64,000 nt of DNA from Pseudomonas sp. Z8(2022) (GTDB taxonomy: Bacteria; Pseudomonadota; Gammaproteobacteria; Pseudomonadales; Pseudomonadaceae), in NCBI RefSeq assembly GCF_025837155.1, contig NZ_CP107549.1, forward strand, positions 2,728,001-2,792,000, in the 5' to 3' direction. The first letter of the stretch is position 1. Every line of letters begins with the position of its first letter. This document shows positions 55,914 to 64,000 of this stretch, piece after piece. The translations under genes and the position numbers were made by a program. Under the pieces are notes generated by a model. It saw nothing but the letters and a program-made list of their open reading frames with translations, ran no database searches and had not been told where the DNA came from.

Positions 55914-57173
55914 GTGAGCAAACGTCTTCTCAAGACCGGTCTCGCCGTCGCCATTACCGCCGCATCCAGCCAGGCTTTCTCCAGCGGCTTCGCCCTCAAC
56001 GAACAGAGCATCGCCGGAATGGGCACGTCCTTTGCCGGACGCTCATCGTCCGCCGATGACGCCAGCACCGTGTTCGGTAACCCGGCCGGCATGTCCCGCC
56101 TCAAGCGTAGCGAGATCTACGTCGGTGCTGCGGCCATTTACGCCAAAAGCGATATCGACCGGGTCAACGCCAGCTCTCCGGGCGGTCCGATCGCGGGCAG
56201 CAATGACGGTGACATGGTGCCCGTCACAGGCGTGCCCATGGGTTACTACGTCAAACCGCTGGACGACAAGGTCGCATTCGGCCTCGGCATCTACGCACCG
56301 TTCGGCCTGATGACCGATTACGAGAGCAACTTCCAGGGTCGTTACTACGCGGACAAGAGCTATGTACGCGTGATTACCGTGCAACCCACCCTGAGTTACC
56401 GCTTCAACGACAAGCTGTCGGTCGGTTTCGGCCCTACCTTCAACCATATCGAAGGTGAGCTGACCTCGTCCCTGTTTACGCCGCTTGGCGATGGCAAGGT
56501 AAAGGTCAAGGGTGATGACGTGGCCGTGGGCTTCAACGTCGGCATGCTCTATGAGTTCACGCCCGGCACCCGTGCCGGCCTTACCTACCACTCGCGCGTG
56601 AAGTACGAACTGGAAGGTGACACTCGCGTCGAAGCCCCGGCGCTGGTAGGTATCGCCGGCAAGTACGACGCCAATCTGGAGCTGACTACTCCCGAATCCG
56701 TAGATCTTTCGTTTACCCACGAACTCGATGATCGCTGGACCCTGTACGTCGGCAGCACCTGGACGCGCTGGAGCCGCCTCAAGGAAATTCGTGTGGAGAA
56801 CGATGCCCCGGCATTACCGGCCAACCTCTCCACCATCGTCGAGGATCAGAACTGGCACGATACCTGGGCCCATGCAGTTGGCCTGTCGTACAAGCTCAAT
56901 CCGCAGTGGACGCTGCGCACCGGTATCGCCGTCGACCAGTCGCCGACCAATAACGTCGACCGTTCGCCCCGCATTCCCTCGGGCGACCGCACCATTTTCA
57001 GCGTTGGCGCCGGCTGGAGTCCGAACCAGGACATGACCATCGATCTGGCCTACTCCTACCTGCAGGAAGAATCGGTGAACGTGGATCACGTCAGTGCCTC
57101 CCGTGGCACCTACCGCGCACGCTACAAGAACAGCGCGCACGGTCTGGGCGCCGCGATCAGCTACCGCTTCTGA
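55914..57173 (+). CDS. fadL: FadL-family outer-membrane long-chain fatty acid/hydrocarbon transporter
   Basis: A 419-residue beta-barrel. A signal peptide of about 23 residues (SSQAFSSG) is followed by GFALNEQSIAGMGTSFAGRS and the NPAGMSRL motif (NPA) that defines FadL. The C-terminus ends in an aromatic F (ISYRF), the outer-membrane signal. GTG start at 55914 with TAGGAG upstream. In PAO1 the equivalent gene is described as a FadL homologue. The likely substrates are fatty acids or related hydrophobic molecules. Confidence 0.9.
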   Translation: MSKRLLKTGLAVAITAASSQAFSSGFALNEQSIAGMGTSFAGRSSSADDASTVFGNPAGMSRLKRSEIYVGAAAIYAKSDIDRVNASSPGGPIAGSNDGDMVPVTGVPMGYYVKPLDDKVAFGLGIYAPFGLMTDYESNFQGRYYADKSYVRVITVQPTLSYRFNDKLSVGFGPTFNHIEGELTSSLFTPLGDGKVKVKGDDVAVGFNVGMLYEFTPGTRAGLTYHSRVKYELEGDTRVEAPALVGIAGKYDANLELTTPESVDLSFTHELDDRWTLYVGSTWTRWSRLKEIRVENDAPALPANLSTIVEDQNWHDTWAHAVGLSYKLNPQWTLRTGIAVDQSPTNNVDRSPRIPSGDRTIFSVGAGWSPNQDMTIDLAYSYLQEESVNVDHVSASRGTYRARYKNSAHGLGAAISYRF

Positions 57174-57220
57174 TCGGAATCATCCCCGCGGCCAGGGACG
57201 GCCCGTACCAATCCGCATAC

Positions 57221-57772
57221 TCAGGGCTGCGACGCGATGGCCTTCTCGACGGCGGCGATCAGTTCCGGATCGTCCGGTTTGGTCAGGCTGGAGAAACTGG
57301 CGAGCACCTTGCCCTGACGGTCGACCACATATTTGAAGAAGTTCCAGCGCGGCCGCCGGCTCTGCTCGGCCAGGCCCTTGAACAGAGGAATGGCGTCATC
57401 ACCGGAAACGGCTTGCGGCTCGGTCATGGCGAAGGTCACGCCGTAATTGACGTAACAGACAGTGGCCGTCTCCTGGCTATCAGCGGACTCCTGGCGAAAA
57501 TCGTCGGACGGCACGCCCAGAACTTCCAGCCCCTGATCCCTGTAGCGCTGATAGAGCGCTTCAAGCCCTTTGAATTGCGGAGTGAAGCCGCAGAAGCTGG
57601 CGGTGTTGACCACCAACAGCGGTTTGCCGGCGAATTGGCAGAGTTCGATGTTCTCGCCCTTGGCACGCAGCCTGGGCAGTTCGCCCTGCAGCATCGCCGG
57701 ACACTCGGCGGCCAGTGCCGGCAACGTCAAACTGGAGAGCAGTAACGCGCGGGCAAAACGGCGAATGGACAT
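57221..57772 (-). CDS. glutathione peroxidase-family protein, exported
   Basis: A 183-residue thiol peroxidase. The peroxidatic Cys is in [18 protein letters not shown] and the Trp/Asn in [12 protein letters not shown] signal peptide of about 21 residues (LPALA-AE) places it in the periplasm. It is the last gene of a marR-MFS-small peptide-GPx group on the minus strand, which may mean it is induced by the same signal. Confidence 0.88.
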   Translation of the reverse strand: MSIRRFARALLLSSLTLPALAAECPAMLQGELPRLRAKGENIELCQFAGKPLLVVNTASFCGFTPQFKGLEALYQRYRDQGLEVLGVPSDDFRQESADSQETATVCYVNYGVTFAMTEPQAVSGDDAIPLFKGLAEQSRRPRWNFFKYVVDRQGKVLASFSSLTKPDDPELIAAVEKAIASQP

Positions 57773-57834
57773 GACGATGACCTCGAGCTGTAACGCGATC
57801 TCACCACGCTACTCGCAGCCCAAGTCTCAGGCAA

Positions 57835-57960
57835 CTAGCAGATGCCCACGCCCAGCTGCAGCAGGGCCAGGCCACCCTGGCGCCAGCCCCACCAGGCCAG
57901 TACCAGAAGCAGGCCGGCGCCCAGCGCAACGGCACTGAGCGTCAGCACCTTGCGCTTCAT
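57835..57960 (-). CDS. 41-residue membrane peptide overlapping the MFS stop
   Basis: A small coding sequence whose ATG overlaps the TGA of the MFS gene (ATGA). The peptide MKRKVLTLSAVALGAGLLLV then continues LAWWGWRQGGLALLQLGVGI and ends in Cys: a basic start and a helix of about 18-20 hydrophobic residues. The overlap indicates coupled translation with the transporter. It probably sits in the inner membrane and may be an accessory subunit. Function unknown. Confidence 0.72.
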   Translation of the reverse strand: MKRKVLTLSAVALGAGLLLVLAWWGWRQGGLALLQLGVGIC

Positions 57961-59162
57961 GCTGGCGCCCCCTGCAGGCGCGCCACCGGAACCTCGCGCA
58001 CCGGCCAGTTGAGCACCGCAGCCATCAGGCTCAGACCGATGGAAATCTGCCAGACCAGATCGTAACTGCCGGTGGTGTCGTACAGATAACCGCCCAGCCA
58101 GCCACCGAGGAAGGAGCCGAGCTGATGGAACAGGAAGACGATACCGCCAAGCATCGACAGGTTACGCACGCCAAACAGGGTGGCCACGGTGCCGTTGGTC
58201 AGCGGCACCGTCGACAGCCACAGCAGGCCCATGGCGATGCCGAACAGGTAGGCGCTCCACTGCGTCAGCGGCGCCACCAGGAACAGCGTGATCACCACCC
58301 CGCGCAGCAGATACAGCGCGCTGAGCAGACGCGGCTTGGACATGCGCCCGCCGAGCCAGCCGGCGATGTAGGTACCGAAGATATTGAACAGACCGACCAG
58401 CGCCAGCACCGTGGTACCGGTCAGTGCCGGCAGATGATGATCGACCAGATAGGCCGGCAGGTGCACGGCAACGAATACCACCTGGAAGCCGCAGACGAAG
58501 AAACCCAGCGCCAGCAGCCAGAACCCGGAATGGCTGGCAGCCTCACGCAATGCTTCCAGCAGCGTCTGCTCTGGGCCATTGCTCACTGGTGGCGGCGTCT
58601 CGTTGATCATTGCGGCCAGCGGCAGGATCAGGGCAACCAGCAGCCCCAGCGCCAGCAACGCGGCAGACCAGCCGAGCCAGCCGATCAACCCGAGCGTGCC
58701 CGGCAACATGGCGAACTGGCCGAAGGAGCCCGCAGCCGCAGCGATGCCCATGGCCATGCTGCGCTTCTCCACCGGCACGGCACGGCCGACCACACCGAGA
58801 ATGACCGAGAACGACGTGCCGGACAGTCCGATACCGATCAGCAGGCCGGCGCTCAGCGACAGCGACAACGGCGAATCGGCCATGCCCATAAACACCAGAC
58901 CCAGCATGTAAAGCACACCGCCGATGATGATGGCCTTGCGCGCACCGAAGCGGTCGGCCAGCGCACCGGTGACCGGCTGCGCCAGGCCCCAGATCAGGTT
59001 CTGCAACGCGATGGCGAAGGCGAATACCTCGCGGCCCCAGCCGAACTCCGCACTCATCGGCGGCAGAAACAGGCCGAAACCATGGCGAGTGCCGAGCGAC
59101 AGCGCCAGGATCAGCGACGCCCCGAGCAGCAGCCAGGTGGTTGAACGCCATGCAGTTGTCAT
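57957..59162 (-). CDS. MFS transporter (OFA/monocarboxylate-like)
   Basis: A 401-residue permease with twelve membrane segments. The loop 2-3 motif ADRFGARKAIIIGG and the first helix LSLGTRHGFGLFLPPMS are like MFS members of the OFA/MCT-type. It is co-transcribed with the MarR regulator 52 bases upstream. The substrate is unknown; efflux of an aromatic or organic acid is possible given the MarR partner. Confidence 0.86.
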   Translation of the reverse strand: MTTAWRSTTWLLLGASLILALSLGTRHGFGLFLPPMSAEFGWGREVFAFAIALQNLIWGLAQPVTGALADRFGARKAIIIGGVLYMLGLVFMGMADSPLSLSLSAGLLIGIGLSGTSFSVILGVVGRAVPVEKRSMAMGIAAAAGSFGQFAMLPGTLGLIGWLGWSAALLALGLLVALILPLAAMINETPPPVSNGPEQTLLEALREAASHSGFWLLALGFFVCGFQVVFVAVHLPAYLVDHHLPALTGTTVLALVGLFNIFGTYIAGWLGGRMSKPRLLSALYLLRGVVITLFLVAPLTQWSAYLFGIAMGLLWLSTVPLTNGTVATLFGVRNLSMLGGIVFLFHQLGSFLGGWLGGYLYDTTGSYDLVWQISIGLSLMAAVLNWPVREVPVARLQGAPA

Positions 59163-59214
59163 CGTTATCTCCAGCAGACGGCCGCCAGCGGCCGTTCAGG
59201 CAGTAAAGGGCCCA

Positions 59215-59619
59215 TCAGGCCAGTTCGTCGAGCAGCTTCATCAACTCGCTACGGCGTCCTTCGCCCAGCCGAGCATTCAGCTCACGCTGCACCTGTTCCC
59301 ACAGTGGCAGCGCCTGTTCGATACGTTGCAGGCCGGCTTCTGTGAGCCGTACCTCGCGAGCGCGTAGATCACGCCCCTCACCCATTTGCACCAGCCCCTG
59401 TTCTTCGAGCACCCGCAGATTGCGCCCCAGAGTGCTGCGATCCAGCCCCATGGCTTCGGCCAGTGCGGAAATGCTCGGCTGTCCGAGCCGCTGCACATGG
59501 CGCAGCAGGGAAAACTGGGCAGCCCCGAGCCCGACGGCAGCCAGCGCATCGTCGTAGCGGCGGGTCACGCCACGGCTGGCGCGGCGCAGTTGGGTGCAGA
59601 GGCAGGAAGTCGGCAACAT
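59215..59619 (-). CDS. MarR-family regulator
   Basis: A 134-residue winged-helix regulator. ATG 59619 gives a start MLPTSCLCTQLRRASRG, with two N-terminal cysteines (CxC) that could sense oxidants; the recognition region is PSISALAEAMGLDRSTLGRNL. The frame to 59658 is not used. It precedes the MFS transporter, with a palindrome just before its start. Thiol-based sensing is inference. Confidence 0.87.
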   Translation of the reverse strand: MLPTSCLCTQLRRASRGVTRRYDDALAAVGLGAAQFSLLRHVQRLGQPSISALAEAMGLDRSTLGRNLRVLEEQGLVQMGEGRDLRAREVRLTEAGLQRIEQALPLWEQVQRELNARLGEGRRSELMKLLDELA

Positions 59620-59626
59620 GGATACA

Positions 59627-59636
59627 GGTATATACC
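59627..59636. promoter_or_regulatory. possible MarR autoregulatory operator
   Basis: Palindrome GGTATATACC, seven bases upstream of the marR start codon, where an operator would block transcription or RNA polymerase. Confidence 0.5.
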
Positions 59637-59780
59637 CGCATCGGCGATTCGCACTCATACAGTTGCGCAGCGCGTGGCCATAACAGTTGCTTCAGAAAGT
59701 CGATATCCGTACCGACAGGGCACTGCACCGGATCGAACAAAGCGCCGTATCGTCGTGAAGCGGCAACTCCAGATGCAGCA

Positions 59781-60836
59781 TCAGCTCCGTCTCTCGGCCA
59801 CAGCGGCCTCGGCGAAGGTCGCCATCTGCCCGTGCAGCGCACAGGCCAGGCGCAGCAACGGCACAGCCAAGGCGGCACCGCAGCCCTCACCCAGGCGCAA
59901 ACCGAGTTCCAGCAGCGGTTCGGCTTCCAGCGCCTGTAGCACGCGCACGTGACCGGGCTCGGCACCATGATGGGCAAACAGCAGCCACTGACGGCAGGCG
60001 GGATTGAGGCGCACCGCGAGCAAGGCCGCGACGCTGCAGATGAAGCCATCCACCAGTACGGCGATACCCAGCTGCGCCGCAGACAGATATACACCCGTGA
60101 GCGCAGCGATTTCGAAGCCGCCAAGGTGGACCAGCGCCTGCAGCGGCCCATCGATTTTCGCCCGGTGCATTGCCAGCGCCGCATCGATCACACGCGCCTT
60201 GTGCACCACACCGGCCTCGTCCAGCCCAGTGCCGGCACCGGCCAGCTCGCTCGCCGGGCAATCCAGCAGCCAGCAGGCCAACGCAGTGGCTGCCGTGGTA
60301 CTGCCAATGCCCATCTCGCCACCGACGAACAGATCGCAGCCTGCGACGCGAGCACGCTGCACGCTGTCTCGCCCCGCCTCCAGACAGATCATCGTCTGAG
60401 CCAGAGTCATGGCCGGATCACGAACGAAATTCTGCGTACCGGCGCCAACATGCAGACGCCGTACGCCAGGCAGCGGCGGCGGCGGCCCGGCAGTGCCCAG
60501 GTCGATTACCTCCAGCGCTGCATCCAGCTCACGCGCCAACACGCTGATGGCTGCGCCGCCTTTTGCAAAGTTGGCCAGCATCTGCCCGGTCACACTCTGC
60601 GGATAGGCGGAAACGCCTTCGGCCACCACGCCATGATCACCGGCAAAAACGGCAATCCACAATTTGTCGAGGACCGGTCGCTCGCGCCCCTGCAGCGCCG
60701 CCAGATGAATGGCCAGCGCTTCCAGACGGCCAAGTGAACCGGCCGGCTTGGTCAACTGTTGCTGACGGGTCTCAGCCTTGGCTCGAGCGACGTGGTCAAG
60801 CGGCTGGCAGGGCCCCTGCCACCATTGCAGACTCAT
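59781..60836 (-). CDS. cobT: nicotinate-nucleotide-dimethylbenzimidazole phosphoribosyltransferase
   Basis: A 351-residue CobT that makes alpha-ribazole phosphate for the lower ligand of cobalamin. Motifs: [42 protein letters not shown] and the catalytic Glu in [15 protein letters not shown] lies about seven bases before the ATG. Other cobalamin genes, which neighbour it in other pseudomonads, are not in this window, except as absence. Confidence 0.92.
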   Translation of the reverse strand: MSLQWWQGPCQPLDHVARAKAETRQQQLTKPAGSLGRLEALAIHLAALQGRERPVLDKLWIAVFAGDHGVVAEGVSAYPQSVTGQMLANFAKGGAAISVLARELDAALEVIDLGTAGPPPPLPGVRRLHVGAGTQNFVRDPAMTLAQTMICLEAGRDSVQRARVAGCDLFVGGEMGIGSTTAATALACWLLDCPASELAGAGTGLDEAGVVHKARVIDAALAMHRAKIDGPLQALVHLGGFEIAALTGVYLSAAQLGIAVLVDGFICSVAALLAVRLNPACRQWLLFAHHGAEPGHVRVLQALEAEPLLELGLRLGEGCGAALAVPLLRLACALHGQMATFAEAAVAERRS

Positions 60837-60846
60837 AACGCATCCC

Positions 60847-60924
60847 CTAAGTCTTGTCGTGCAGTGCTTTGGGAATCGGATGGTGGCTACTCAGCGCCAC
60901 CGGGCGCGCGCAAGACTCGCAGAC
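60847..60924 (-). pseudogene. HNH-nuclease-like fragment upstream of cobT
   Basis: A minus-strand frame ending with TAG at 60847 carries [20 protein letters not shown]. The spacing CxxC...HHxIPxxxH resembles the first half of an HNH endonuclease zinc core. The frame has no sensible start codon or second half, so it looks like a remnant or a chance match. Confidence 0.3.
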
Positions 60925-60965
60925 CTCTGGCTGAGGAGCAGGCGGATGGGCTCGGCCAGGACCAA

Positions 60966-61490
60966 TCAGGGATTGCGGGCGAGCTCGGGCGTGATCACAC
61001 GCTTGGCATCGAGGTAGACACGCTGCCAGTAGACATTGTCGAGACTGTCCAGGCGCACGGTGCCGCCACTTGATGGCGCATGGACAAAACGCCCTTCCCC
61101 GACATAGATGCCGGCATGACTCACGGCGCGCCCGCCATTGGTGGCGAAGAACACCAGATCACCACTCTGCAGCGCATCGCGACGTACCTCCGGCGTGCGC
61201 ATCGCACTCAACTCGCGGGTCGAGCGCGGCAGGCTGATACCCGCGGCATCTCGATAGACATAACCGATCAGGCCGCTGCAGTCGAAACCGCCTTCCGGTG
61301 TATTACCACCATAACGATAAGGCGTACCGACCAGCCCCAGGGCACGAAACAGAACGTCTTCAGCGCCTCCCTGCCAGGAAGAGGAAGAGACCGCTGGACT
61401 ATAGACCGGCTGAGGAGAGGGTGCACGACTGCTACAGGCGCTCAGCAGCAGCGCAATAGAAATGAGAACGACGCGGGTCGTTAAGGGCAT
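60966..61490 (-). CDS. NlpC/P60 lipoprotein peptidase
   Basis: A 174-residue lipoprotein (lipobox LLSAC) with an NlpC/P60 domain: the nucleophile Cys in GGFDCSGLIGYVY, the His in SHAGIYVGEG and a third residue His in FVHAPSSG. Enzymes of this family cut peptidoglycan cross-bridges. It lies 129 bases upstream of cobT and 208 bases after a paralogue. Confidence 0.9.
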   Translation of the reverse strand: MPLTTRVVLISIALLLSACSSRAPSPQPVYSPAVSSSSWQGGAEDVLFRALGLVGTPYRYGGNTPEGGFDCSGLIGYVYRDAAGISLPRSTRELSAMRTPEVRRDALQSGDLVFFATNGGRAVSHAGIYVGEGRFVHAPSSGGTVRLDSLDNVYWQRVYLDAKRVITPELARNP

Positions 61491-61599
61491 AAGCGAGGCG
61501 ATCCAGAGCCTGAATGCGTCCTACTCTGCCCATTGCAGGCAAACGGCGCAACCCTCAAGACCCTTACAAAGTCCGCTGCGCGTAGGCAGCTTCTGCGTC

Positions 61600-61655
61600 A
61601 AAACAGGCTCGGGGCGCTCATGTACCGCAGTACACTGCGCCTCCTTACCTGTTTT
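61600..61655. repeat. GCTCATGTAC intergenic palindrome, copy 2
   Basis: Arms AAAACAGG (61600-61607) and CCTGTTTT (61648-61655) surround GCTCATGTACcgcagTACACTGCGC, the same core as at 37366-37390. It sits between the two NlpC/P60 genes and may also act as a weak terminator. Confidence 0.75.
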
Positions 61656-61698
61656 TTTCCTGGCATTACGCCAGCGCGCCAGCCTTTGCCGCGACACA

Positions 61699-62319
61699 TC
61701 AATTGGGGCGTTTGGCTGCGACCTGCTCATCCACCGGGGCCAGCGCCAGGACGCGCTTGGCCTGCAGGTAACTGCGGTTCCAGTAGCTGTCATCCAGGCT
61801 GTCGATACGCACACCGCCGCTGCGGCTGCTACTGGAATGGATGAACTGGTCATCGCCCAGATAGATACCAGCATGGCTGACGCGACCGCGACCGCGATCG
61901 TTGAACAGGATCAGGTCACCAGGTTCGAGATCGGCACGTGCCACCTTGGGCGCGTCGAGGTTGATCAGCTCACGAGTGGAGCGAGGCAGCTCCAGACCGA
62001 GCTCCTCACGGAACAGGTAGCCAACGAAACCGCTGCAATCGAAACCGGACTGCACCGAAGTGCCGCCGTAACGATAACGCGTACCGATCAGCGAACGCCC
62101 GAGATCGAGCAGGCTGTCGGCCAGTTGCGGCATTTCGTAGGGTTTATCGTCGATCAGCGCGTTGACTTCATCAGCAGCAGCCTCGGCCTGATGAGAGAAC
62201 GTACTATCAACGGGGTCGATCCTGGTTTCACTGACCTGCGGCTGCGGCGAATGGCCGGCGCAGGCAGCGAGAAAGACCGTCAGTGCAAGAGGCACGAGGG
62301 GTGCGAAGCGTTTTAGCAT
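61699..62319 (-). CDS. NlpC/P60 lipoprotein peptidase, paralogue of the gene at 60966
   Basis: A 206-residue lipoprotein: lipobox FLAACAGH, then a Pro/Ser-rich linker, and the NlpC/P60 domain with SGFDCSGFVGYLF, SHAGIYLGDDQF and IHSSSSR. The frame extends to 62409, but ATG 62319 starts the lipoprotein signal. It shares the C-terminal layout (DSLDDxYWxRxYLxAKRV) with the neighbour, so the two arose by tandem duplication and have diverged in the N-terminal region. Confidence 0.9.
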   Translation of the reverse strand: MLKRFAPLVPLALTVFLAACAGHSPQPQVSETRIDPVDSTFSHQAEAAADEVNALIDDKPYEMPQLADSLLDLGRSLIGTRYRYGGTSVQSGFDCSGFVGYLFREELGLELPRSTRELINLDAPKVARADLEPGDLILFNDRGRGRVSHAGIYLGDDQFIHSSSSRSGGVRIDSLDDSYWNRSYLQAKRVLALAPVDEQVAAKRPN

Positions 62320-62432
62320 GGGCACGACCGTGTCGGTTGAATTTATAAGTCGGCGACTATGCCCTCTATAGTGTCCATTTGCAAATTCTATCGTCAGAAA
62401 TGTGACCAAGTGGTCTCAGCATGCCATCTAAC

Positions 62433-62459
62433 GCGCCCAGCCATCTGTAAGCCGGGCGC
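62433..62459 (-). terminator. hairpin after moeA
   Basis: GCGCCC (62433-62438) pairs with GGGCGC (62454-62459), nine bases beyond the moeA stop on the minus strand. There is no U run, so this is a weak candidate. Confidence 0.4.
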
Positions 62460-62467
62460 CTGATTCT

Positions 62468-63682
62468 TCAGCCAAGAATCTCGCTCAAGGGAATGAAACG
62501 CAGCGTATCCCCTTCGGCCAGTGTGCTGCCCTCCATCACCTCAGCCAGTCCTTCGGCCCAGGCGGCGCTTCGCAGAACGCCAGAACTCTGATTGGCATAA
62601 GGCACCGCACGACCATTTTCCAGACGTGCACGCAGGTACTCACGACGCATGCCCGGTTTTCCCCAGCTGAAACCCGCGGGCACCGCGAAACCCAGGGGTT
62701 CGACCCGCTGCACGCCGAGGCGGCGCAGCATATAGGGGCGCGCCAGCAAACCGAAGGTGACCAGTGTCGAGGCCGGATTGCCCGGCAGACCTATCACCGG
62801 CACGCCCTGGTAATGACCGAAAGTCAGTGGCTTGCCCGGCTTGATCGCCAGCTTCCACAACGCCAGCTCACCCGCCTCACGCAGGGCCAGGCCGAGATAG
62901 TCCGCCTCCCCCACCGAAACACCGCCCGTGGAAAGAATCAGATCCACCTCGCCCAGAGTGCCCAGCGCTTCCCGGGTGCGCTGCAGGTCGTCGGGCAAGA
63001 TGCCCGCATCCACCACGGCGCAGCCCAGACGTTGCAGCCAGGCGATCAGCAAACGCCGGTTGCTGTTATAGATCTGCCCCGGACCGAGCGCCTGCCCCGG
63101 TTCTACTAGCTCATCGCCAGTGGACAACACGGCAACGCGCAGACGCCGGCGTACCGACAACCGCGCGGCGCCCAGGGATGCGGCCAACCCCAGCTCGACA
63201 GGCCCAAGGCGCGTACCGGCTGGCAGTACGCAGTCCCCCATGCGGGTTTCCTGACCCTGGGCGCGAACATTCTGCCCGGCTTTCAGCCGCTCGCGGAAAT
63301 GCACGCATCCCGCCTCATCAACCTCGACGTTCTCCTGCATCTCCACGGTATCGGCGCCTTCAGGCAGCGGCGCTCCGGTGAAAATGCGCGCGCAGGTTCC
63401 CGGCTCCAACGGCACGGGCGCAGCGCCGGCCTGAATGCGCTGACTGACGGGCAACGGCTGGCCGCTCCAGTCAGCCAGGCGCAGGGCGTAGCCGTCCATG
63501 GCGCTGTTGGCCCATGGCGGCAGATCCAGCGCCGCGATCAGCGGCTCGGCCAGCACCCGGCCATCGGCCTCGGCCAGCACGACCTGCTCGGTCTGCTCGA
63601 CGGGAGCCGCGTCGGCCAATGCCAGCAGACGCTCCAGCGCCGCCTCCATGGGCAGCAGGCCGGGATGATCGCAACAGCTCAT
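62468..63682 (-). CDS. moeA: molybdopterin molybdenumtransferase
   Basis: A 404-residue MoeA that inserts molybdenum into molybdopterin-AMP. Motifs: [23 protein letters not shown] (MPT binding) and [14 protein letters not shown] 63682 overlaps the moaB stop by four bases (ATGA), so the two are translated together; the frame to 63697 is not needed. Confidence 0.93.
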   Translation of the reverse strand: MSCCDHPGLLPMEAALERLLALADAAPVEQTEQVVLAEADGRVLAEPLIAALDLPPWANSAMDGYALRLADWSGQPLPVSQRIQAGAAPVPLEPGTCARIFTGAPLPEGADTVEMQENVEVDEAGCVHFRERLKAGQNVRAQGQETRMGDCVLPAGTRLGPVELGLAASLGAARLSVRRRLRVAVLSTGDELVEPGQALGPGQIYNSNRRLLIAWLQRLGCAVVDAGILPDDLQRTREALGTLGEVDLILSTGGVSVGEADYLGLALREAGELALWKLAIKPGKPLTFGHYQGVPVIGLPGNPASTLVTFGLLARPYMLRRLGVQRVEPLGFAVPAGFSWGKPGMRREYLRARLENGRAVPYANQSSGVLRSAAWAEGLAEVMEGSTLAEGDTLRFIPLSEILG

Positions 63683-64000
63683 CCGCGCGACTCGCACGCG
63701 CCCACCGATTTGAGGTGCGGCACGAAGTTGCAGGGACGATGCCGTGCATCCAGCTGTTCAGCGAGAATCCCGTCCCAGGCAGTGCGGCAGGCGTTGGTCG
63801 AGCCTGGCAGGCAGCACACCAGCGTGCCATTGGCCAAACCGGCCAGTGCGCGCGACTGAATGGTCGAGGTGCCGATATCGGTTACGGATATCTGCCGGAA
63901 CAGCTCGCCAAAACCGTCGACCTGCTTGTCCAGCAGGCAGGCAACCGCTTCCGGTGTGCTGTCGCGCCCGGTGAAACCGGTACCGCCGGTAATCACCACG
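63679..64000 (-). CDS. moaB: molybdenum cofactor biosynthesis protein B (N-terminus outside the window)
   Basis: The C-terminal 107 codons of a MoaB-type molybdopterin adenylyltransferase. The MPT-binding loop [18 protein letters not shown] and [21 protein letters not shown] are clear. The start lies beyond 64000. Coupled to moeA by a four-base overlap. Confidence 0.9.
   Translation of the reverse strand, partial: VVITGGTGFTGRDSTPEAVACLLDKQVDGFGELFRQISVTDIGTSTIQSRALAGLANGTLVCCLPGSTNACRTAWDGILAEQLDARHRPCNFVPHLKSVGACESRG

Noticed and set aside
60919..60932. AGCCAGAGGTCTGC on the minus strand upstream of cobT, resembling a B12 box of a cobalamin riboswitch
   Set aside because: Only part of the box matches, the leader is too short (about 130 bp), and the other conserved riboswitch parts are not visible at the right side.

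Overview
The window is a high-GC gammaproteobacterial chromosome segment, almost certainly from a Pseudomonas or Ectopseudomonas (P. mendocina/P. alcaligenes-like) species. Many proteins read like known P. aeruginosa proteins (AceK, GbuA, Aer, GdhA, CysK, RNase D, CobT). The run rnd - ycgL - hydroxyacid dehydrogenase - ycgN - ptrB, and sulfurtransferase - fadL - glutathione peroxidase - MFS - MarR - cobT, resembles the PAO1 PA1279-PA1304 neighbourhood as I remember it. The DNA is mostly chromosomal core. The only intact mobile element is one IS3-family insertion at 53826-55067.

1-17.3 kb is a Lap biofilm-adhesion locus: the C-terminus of LapD, a small conserved protein, a 3681-residue LapA-type adhesin on the minus strand, and, divergently, its type I secretion system lapE-lapB-lapC. 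The adhesin has an N-terminal retention module with a TAAG LapG-type cleavage site, DUF4114 and T1SS repeats, a VWA domain and RTX repeats at the C-terminus. The 446-bp divergent region between lapA and lapE is rich in dyads.

17.3-20.6 kb holds a DTW-domain tRNA-modification enzyme, the aerotaxis receptor Aer and a LysR regulator. 20.8-31.0 kb is a ten-gene catabolic/transport locus counting the divergent LysR: a TIM-barrel isomerase-like protein, a 2-oxoglutarate/Fe(II) dioxygenase, a polar amino-acid binding protein, a fused permease-ATPase, a class II aldolase, guanidinobutyrase GbuA, a ThDP decarboxylase related to 2-ketoarginine decarboxylases, an NCS1 permease and an MBL-fold hydrolase. 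It looks like a system for taking up and degrading a guanidino compound, and the dioxygenase/aldolase pair suggests a route not covered by the classical arginine transaminase pathway.

31.0-52 kb is mainly housekeeping: aceK, an EamA transporter, cysK, a DUF748 protein, a MoxR ATPase/VWA pair, small envelope proteins, a class II amidotransferase, oligopeptidase B, yajD, a metallopeptidase-like protein, ycgN, ycgL, rnd, a SMP-30-like protein and gdhA. 52-64 kb has plsC, a sulfurtransferase whose last codons were displaced by the IS, a FadL-type porin, a marR-MFS-small membrane protein-GPx operon, cobT, two NlpC/P60 lipoproteins and moaB-moeA.

Intergenic palindromes recur. One family begins GTAGCCCGGATG (three copies), another shares GCTCATGTAC...TACACTGCGC (two copies), and a GTAGGAGCGG-type element contains the stop codon of ptrB. 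Four small coding sequences or fragments are worth attention: the 113-aa protein at 293-634, a 43-aa gene after aceK, a 41-aa membrane peptide overlapping the MFS stop, and an HNH-like remnant before cobT.
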